Shown here: one piece after another, positions 5,178 through 9,237 of the stretch | Layout of the letters: each line of letters begins with the position of its first letter | How positions within the stretch are numbered: the stretch's first letter is position 1 | Source of the DNA: Clostridia bacterium | Lineage (GTDB): Bacteria > Bacillota_A > Clostridia > Oscillospirales > CAG-272 | DNA length: 9,237 nucleotides | Reading direction: 5' to 3' | NCBI GenBank assembly: GCA_017462145.1 | Contig: JAFTRT010000007.1 | Location: forward strand, 1-9,237 | The notes under the pieces: model-generated | The model's database searches: none | What the model saw: the letters and a program-made list of their open reading frames with translations, nothing else | Told to the model about the DNA's origin: nothing | Program-made: the position numbers and the translations under genes

Positions 5178-6902
5178 TTATTCTTCGATGGCTGCCTTCT
5201 GATCCAGAACGGCCTTGAAGTAGGAAACGTCGAATTTCGGACGTCTGTCGTAGGTATAAAGGCCATTGACCTCCTGCTCCACGTCGGTGAGCTGGGTATA
5301 GCACAGACCGGTGATGAAGGGGTTGAACATCAGTGCCTCAGCCAGTCCCTTGAAGCGCTCCAAGAATTCTTCTTCGGTGGTGGGGGCATTGCCGTAGCCC
5401 CAGGCATTGCCCAGGCCGGAGTTGATATCCCACTTGATTCCGCCGTACTCGCTGATGAAGCGAGGCACAATCAGCTCGGTGGAGTATTTCTTGTTGTTGA
5501 CGCCCACACCGTTTGCGCAGTCGATGTATCTCTGGCGGAAGGTCTCGGGATTCTGATCATAGTCATGCCAATCCATAATGTCCGTAGCCTTTCCTCCGGG
5601 GACATGTACCCAGCCGGAGGTCTCGATGACGGGACGGGTCGGATCCATGCGACGGGTCAGATCGGCAATGGTGGCCAACAGGTCATGATCCTGGAACATC
5701 TTGGTCTCGTTAAAGGGACACCAGCCAATGATGGCGGGGTGATTTTGGTCACGGGTGACGATCTCGGTCCATTCAGCGGTGTATGCCTTCCATGCGTTGG
5801 GCTTGGTGAAATCAATCCCCCAGTTGCCAAGCTCATCCCAAACCATGTAGCCAAGGCGGTCGCAATGGTACAGGAACAGGGGCTCAAATACCTTTTGGTG
5901 CAATCTTGCGCCGTTAAAGCCGCAGGCCATGGACCGGGTGATGTCGTCGATGAGCGCCTGCTCGGTGGGAGCGGTCCAAATGCCGTCCGGGTAGAAGCCC
6001 TGATCCAAAACCGTTCTCTGGAAGACCTTCTTGCCGTTGATGACCAGTGCACTGTCATCCAGACCCAAGCTTCTCATACCGAAATAGCTCTTGACCTCGT
6101 CACAGCCCAGCGTCAGCTTCAGGTCATACAGACCGCCCTTGCCCAGCTCCCACAAATGGAGCTCGGAGAGCTTGAGAGTCAGCACGGCAAAGCCGAAGGT
6201 GGTGGTAGCGCAAGCTTCGCCCACCTTTTTGCCCTCCCAATAGGCCTCTGCGGTCACGGGGGTGCCGTCGGGGGCCTCTCCCTTAACCTCTACGGTGAGA
6301 GAAGAGCCGGCCACGTCGGTCAGATAGCGAGTGGTTTTGATGTAAGCGGCGGGAACGTGCTCCAGCCATACCGTCTGCCAAATACCCGTGGTACGGGTAT
6401 AGAAGCAACCGTGTGAGTGATATTTGAGGCTCTGTTTACCGCCGCACTGGTTGCCGCTGCGGGTCTCATCGTCTGCACGGACGGTGATGACGTTCGTTCC
6501 TGCGGTCAAGCCCTCGGTGATATCCATGGTAAAGGAGACCGATCCGCCCACGTGACGGCCGATGCGCTTGCCGTTGACGTAAACCACGGTGATATAGTCG
6601 CATCCGCCGAAGTGAATGAGAACCTTGCCGCCGTCAGCCAACCAAGCCTCGGGAATCTCTACATCTTTGCGATACCAAACGCAGGCACAAAAATCCTTGT
6701 AGCCTACGCCGGACAGGTCGCTTTCCATACAGAAGGGAACGGTGATGCGCTCGGAGAGAGAGGTAGCCTCATAGAGCTTTCTTTCTTTTCCCGTTGCACC
6801 AAAATCCTTTTCAAACTCCCATTCGCCGTTGAGATTCAGCCAATCCTTGCGGACACACAGGGGATTAGGATGTTCGGGGCGGGGAATGATTACGTTTGCC
6901 AT
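5178..6902 (-). CDS. Glycoside hydrolase family 2 enzyme (beta-galactosidase-like, specificity unknown)
   Basis: A 574-residue retaining beta-glycosidase with no signal peptide, so it acts on imported sugars in the cytoplasm. Domain order is a jelly-roll sugar-binding domain (about 15-185, ending TGIWQTVWLE), an immunoglobulin-like domain (about 187-280) and a TIM barrel (about 285-560). The predicted acid/base is E399 in WCPFNE and the nucleophile E485 in ISEYGG. It is much shorter than LacZ (about 1020 residues) and near UidA size (about 600). The Asn-x-Lys motif of beta-glucuronidases, expected just before GLYTYDRRPK, reads E-V-N (544-546), which argues against a standard glucuronidase. 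AAAGGAG stands 8 nt before the ATG. It starts only 18 nt after pyrI, with no promoter or terminator seen between them, so it probably shares the pyrimidine transcript. An AraC-type regulator follows it. Confidence 0.93.
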   Translation of the reverse strand: MANVIIPRPEHPNPLCVRKDWLNLNGEWEFEKDFGATGKERKLYEATSLSERITVPFCMESDLSGVGYKDFCACVWYRKDVEIPEAWLADGGKVLIHFGGCDYITVVYVNGKRIGRHVGGSVSFTMDITEGLTAGTNVITVRADDETRSGNQCGGKQSLKYHSHGCFYTRTTGIWQTVWLEHVPAAYIKTTRYLTDVAGSSLTVEVKGEAPDGTPVTAEAYWEGKKVGEACATTTFGFAVLTLKLSELHLWELGKGGLYDLKLTLGCDEVKSYFGMRSLGLDDSALVINGKKVFQRTVLDQGFYPDGIWTAPTEQALIDDITRSMACGFNGARLHQKVFEPLFLYHCDRLGYMVWDELGNWGIDFTKPNAWKAYTAEWTEIVTRDQNHPAIIGWCPFNETKMFQDHDLLATIADLTRRMDPTRPVIETSGWVHVPGGKATDIMDWHDYDQNPETFRQRYIDCANGVGVNNKKYSTELIVPRFISEYGGIKWDINSGLGNAWGYGNAPTTEEEFLERFKGLAEALMFNPFITGLCYTQLTDVEQEVNGLYTYDRRPKFDVSYFKAVLDQKAAIEE

Positions 6903-6920
6903 GGTGAAGTCTCCTTTGTG

Positions 6921-7340
6921 TTAATTTTTTGCTTTGCTTTCGCAGTAGATACAGCGATAAGTTCGATGCTCGGCATCGGTCAGACGAAAGATGTGGGGCA
7001 ACTCCTGCTCGGTGGAGGTGATGCAACGGGGATTGTTGCATTTTACGATGTTCACCACCTGCTCGGGAAGTGCCGGATGGTATTTTTTGATCCGCGTTCC
7101 GTTTTCAATGACGTTGACCGTCATCTCGGGGTCGATATACCCCAATGCCTCCAAGTGGAGAGGGGCATCGGTATCGACCTTAATGATATCCTTTTTGCCC
7201 ATGCGGCGGCTGGATGCGTTTTTGATGATGGCCACGGGACAATCCAATTTATCCAGACCCAGGAAGGAGTAGATTTCCATTCCCATGCCTGCCTTGATGT
7301 GGTCGATAACCACGCCGTGCTTGATGGAATCGATGTTCAT
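6921..7340 (-). CDS. pyrI: Aspartate carbamoyltransferase regulatory subunit
   Basis: A 139-residue regulatory chain of aspartate carbamoyltransferase. It binds nucleotides (CTP, ATP, UTP in E. coli) and holds catalytic trimers together through a zinc site. The N-terminal allosteric domain (about 1-95) includes the [11 protein letters not shown] segment near the nucleotide pocket. The C-terminal zinc domain has all four cysteines, C101, C106, C130 and C133 (C-x4-C ... C-x2-C), the same spacing pattern as E. coli C109, C114, C138 and C141. The length is slightly below E. coli's 153, from a shorter N terminus. Its ATG overlaps the pyrB stop by 4 nt, indicating translational coupling and matched subunit output. 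Confidence 0.97.
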   Translation of the reverse strand: MNIDSIKHGVVIDHIKAGMGMEIYSFLGLDKLDCPVAIIKNASSRRMGKKDIIKVDTDAPLHLEALGYIDPEMTVNVIENGTRIKKYHPALPEQVVNIVKCNNPRCITSTEQELPHIFRLTDAEHRTYRCIYCESKAKN

Positions 7341-8254
7341 TCTGCCACCTCCAACAGCATTTTGATCAGAGCCATGCGGATGTATTTTCCGTACAGCACC
7401 TGCTTAAAGTAACACGCTCTGGGATCCTTGTCCACGCCCACGGTGATCTCATTGACACGGGGCAGGGGATGCATGATGCACAGATCTGCCTTGGCATCGA
7501 CGAGCTTTTCGGGGGTGAGGATATAGCTGTTCTTCAAACGGATATAATCCTGTTCGTTGAAGAAGCGCTCCCGCTGAACACGGGTCATATAGAGAATGTC
7601 CAATTGGGGCATGACCGATTCCAGATCGGTGGTCTCCTCGTAGGGAATGTGCTCCCGCTCCAGGATCTCATCTTTGATATAGCCGGGCACCTTGAGCTCA
7701 TCGGGGGAGATGAGGACAAAGCGAATTCCCGTATAACGGGAGAGAGCCGCAATGAGGGAGTGAACCGTGCGGCCAAACTTCAGGTCTCCGCAAAAGCCAA
7801 CGGTCAGATCGGTGAGCCGTCCCTTTTCCCGTTTGATGGTCAAAAGGTCGGTTAGGGTTTGAGTGGGGTGGTTGTGACCGCCGTCTCCCGCATTGATCAC
7901 GGGAACGGTAGCGTTCATGGAAGCCACCATGGGGGCACCCTCCTTGGGATGGCGCATGACCATAATATCGGCAAAGCAGGAGATGACCTGTGCCGTATCG
8001 GCAATGCTTTCGCCCTTGGCGGCGGAGCTGCTTTGCGCTTCGGAGAAGCCGATGACGCTTCCGCCCAGCTCGATCATAGCCGCCTCAAAGGAGAGACGGG
8101 TACGGGTGGAGGGCTCATAAAAGAGGGTGGCCAGCTTCTTTCTGCGGCAGACCTCGGCGTAGCGGTCGGGGTTTTCAATGATATCCTCTGCCGTGCGGAT
8201 CAGATCTTCGATCTCGGCCACAGAGAGGTCTTCAATGCCGATGAGATGTCTCAT
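7337..8254 (-). CDS. pyrB: Aspartate carbamoyltransferase catalytic subunit
   Basis: A 305-residue catalytic chain that condenses carbamoyl phosphate with aspartate to give carbamoyl aspartate, an early committed step of pyrimidine synthesis. The carbamoyl-phosphate loop is [13 protein letters not shown] (S49, T50, R51, T52). K80 in SSSAAKGES corresponds to E. coli K84 contributed from the neighbouring chain, and R101 in MRHP to R105. H129 and Q132 are in NHPTQ, R162 in FGRTVHS, R225 and Q227 in TRVQRERF, and the MHPLPRV loop is at 261-267. The length is typical, near 310. AGAAAGGA precedes the ATG by about 7 nt. It lies 24 nt after pyrE and overlaps pyrI by 4 nt. It should assemble with PyrI into a regulated holoenzyme rather than acting as the PyrI-free trimer of Bacillus. 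Confidence 0.98.
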   Translation of the reverse strand: MRHLIGIEDLSVAEIEDLIRTAEDIIENPDRYAEVCRRKKLATLFYEPSTRTRLSFEAAMIELGGSVIGFSEAQSSSAAKGESIADTAQVISCFADIMVMRHPKEGAPMVASMNATVPVINAGDGGHNHPTQTLTDLLTIKREKGRLTDLTVGFCGDLKFGRTVHSLIAALSRYTGIRFVLISPDELKVPGYIKDEILEREHIPYEETTDLESVMPQLDILYMTRVQRERFFNEQDYIRLKNSYILTPEKLVDAKADLCIMHPLPRVNEITVGVDKDPRACYFKQVLYGKYIRMALIKMLLEVAE

Positions 8255-8278
8255 ACTTTTATCCTTTCTGCGAAAGGC

Positions 8279-8935
8279 TTATGCCTTTGCTCCGTTGACA
8301 GCCAGATAATTCTTGATGCGGGTGACGTTTTCCTCGTTGGCGGGATCCTCCTCCAAATATTCGATGATGTCGTAAACGTCTACGATGGAATATACGGGGA
8401 AGCCGAACTGCTCTTCAATTTCCTGCATGGCACCTTTCTCGGTCTGACCCTTTTCCTTGCGGTCTACCATAATAAAGGTAGCACAGACCTTGACGCCCTC
8501 CAAATGCGAGAGGATTTCCATGCTTTCCCGGATGGCGGTGCCTGCGGTGATCACGTCTTCGATGATGACGACCTCCTCCCCGGCGGTGGGAACGTATCCG
8601 ACGAATACGCCGCCCTCTCCGTGGTCCTTCACCTCCTTACGGTTAAAGAAGAAGGGAACGTTCAGATCCTTTTTGGAAAGAGCCACTGCTGCCGATACGG
8701 CAAGGGAGATGCCCTTGTAGGCAGGACCGTACAGAACGGTCTTCTTCGAGCCTACCTTTTCCAGATATGCCTTGGCGTAAAATTCGCCCAGCTTTGCGAT
8801 ATCGTCGCCCGTTTTGATCATGCCTGCGTTGATGAAATAAGGGATCTTACGGCCGCTCTTTGCGGTAAAGTCACCAAATTTCAGCACGCCAGCACCTTCC
8901 AAAAACTGTATAAATTCTCTCTTATAGCTTTCCAT
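8279..8935 (-). CDS. pyrE: Orotate phosphoribosyltransferase
   Basis: A 218-residue type I phosphoribosyltransferase that joins orotate to PRPP to form orotidine 5'-phosphate. Visible motifs are TAKSGRKIPYF (24-34, with the family's conserved lysine K26), GPAYKGISLA (70-79) and FNRKEVKDHGEGG (97-109, flexible catalytic loop with K100, K103 and H105). The PRPP-binding motif VVIIEDVITAGTAIRE is at 122-137 (E126, D127, then TAGT). The frame is open 14 codons further upstream, but the ATG at 8933-8935 is chosen because AAAAGGAG stands about 7 nt before it and the family N terminus starts here. The longer form would overlap pyrF. The length fits the roughly 215-residue group found in E. coli. It is 19 nt after pyrF, the next enzyme of the pathway. 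Confidence 0.97.
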   Translation of the reverse strand: MESYKREFIQFLEGAGVLKFGDFTAKSGRKIPYFINAGMIKTGDDIAKLGEFYAKAYLEKVGSKKTVLYGPAYKGISLAVSAAVALSKKDLNVPFFFNRKEVKDHGEGGVFVGYVPTAGEEVVIIEDVITAGTAIRESMEILSHLEGVKVCATFIMVDRKEKGQTEKGAMQEIEEQFGFPVYSIVDVYDIIEYLEEDPANEENVTRIKNYLAVNGAKA

Positions 8936-8954
8936 GATCTTTCTCCTTTTTTGA

Positions 8955-9237
8955 TTAATCAACGAATTCTGCCACACAGCGCTCGTAAGCGGCCACGGGA
9001 TCCTCAGCGGCGGTGATGGGTCTGCCCACTACGATATAATCCGAGCCGATCTTCTTCGCCTCGGCAGGGGTCATGACCCGTTTTTGATCTCCGATATCAC
9101 CATCGGCAAAGCGAACACCGGGGGTTACGGTAACAAAGTCTTTGCCGCAGGTCTCGTGTACCTTGCCTGCCTCCAGGGGAGAGCAGACCACACCGTCCAA
9201 GCCCGCTACCTTTGCGTTGTGGGCATAGTGCATGACC
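8955..9237 (-). CDS. pyrF: Orotidine 5'-phosphate decarboxylase (C-terminal part; cut by window edge)
   Basis: About the last 93 residues of OMP decarboxylase, which converts OMP to UMP in the final step of de novo UMP synthesis. Only the C-terminal third of the TIM barrel is present. Visible motifs are [12 protein letters not shown], the phosphate-contact strand VTPGVRF, then [14 protein letters not shown], and GRPIT with the phosphate-binding arginine. The catalytic Lys/Asp motif (DxKxxD) lies upstream, outside the window. The stop TAA is 19 nt before pyrE. The pattern fits the bacterial enzymes more closely than the UMP synthase-type ones. Whether it is complete upstream cannot be judged here. 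Confidence 0.95.
   Translation of the reverse strand, partial: VMHYAHNAKVAGLDGVVCSPLEAGKVHETCGKDFVTVTPGVRFADGDIGDQKRVMTPAEAKKIGSDYIVVGRPITAAEDPVAAYERCVAEFVD

Noticed and set aside
6903..6920. Possible separate promoter for the GH2 gene
   Set aside because: Only 18 nt separate it from pyrI, filled mostly by the ribosome binding site. No -35/-10 pair was recognised there, though one inside pyrI cannot be fully excluded.
8936..8954. Pyrimidine attenuator or PyrR-binding leader
   Set aside because: Short gaps between pyr genes hold only ribosome binding sites; any such control would lie upstream of the operon, outside the window.
7859..9016. 385-codon plus-strand open frame
   Set aside because: Antisense to pyrB and pyrE; a by-product of their codon usage.

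Overview
The window looks like a chromosomal segment from a Gram-positive anaerobe of the class Clostridia, probably a gut lineage related to Oscillospiraceae/Ruminococcaceae. The grounds are: Mini-RNase III and YmdB together (a Firmicutes pairing), strong AAAGGAG-type ribosome binding sites, a near-consensus sigma-A promoter, and intergenic repeats that resemble, from memory, those scattered through uncultured gut Clostridia. The genus cannot be fixed from this sequence alone. All eleven supported genes lie on the minus strand, so transcription runs from high to low coordinates. No tRNA, rRNA, CRISPR array, insertion sequence or phage gene was seen.

Right half (9237 down to about 5115): the end of a de novo pyrimidine operon in the order pyrF (partial, cut by the window edge), pyrE, pyrB, pyrI. 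The gaps are 19 and 24 nt, then a 4-nt pyrB/pyrI overlap. A 574-residue glycoside hydrolase family 2 enzyme starts 18 nt after pyrI with its own strong ribosome binding site. A perfect 12-bp hairpin with a T-rich tail closes this unit. PyrB and PyrI would form the allosteric aspartate carbamoyltransferase; PyrE and PyrF make OMP and then UMP. The glycosidase is an unexpected passenger.

Left half (5093 down to 568): a TTGACA-N17-TACAAT promoter with an extended -10 starts a second unit. Its order is an AraC-family regulator, a Cof-type HAD phosphatase, a threonine-aldolase-family PLP enzyme, the phosphodiesterase YmdB, Mini-RNase III (mrnC) and a cytoplasmic cyclophilin. The first junction is 4 nt and the other four are a regular 30-32 nt, with no terminator or convincing internal promoter seen. 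A carbohydrate-type regulator is therefore probably co-transcribed with RNA-processing and protein-folding genes.

Bases 1-567 carry no credible gene. The segment is packed with inverted repeats: two intergenic repeat elements, a long composite hairpin with a T-run that probably terminates the left operon, a multi-stem folded segment, and two tandem copies of an ~85-bp unit whose hairpins differ by pair-preserving changes. This is the least explained part of the window. The coding genes all belong to recognised families, and I found no convincing new multi-gene system.
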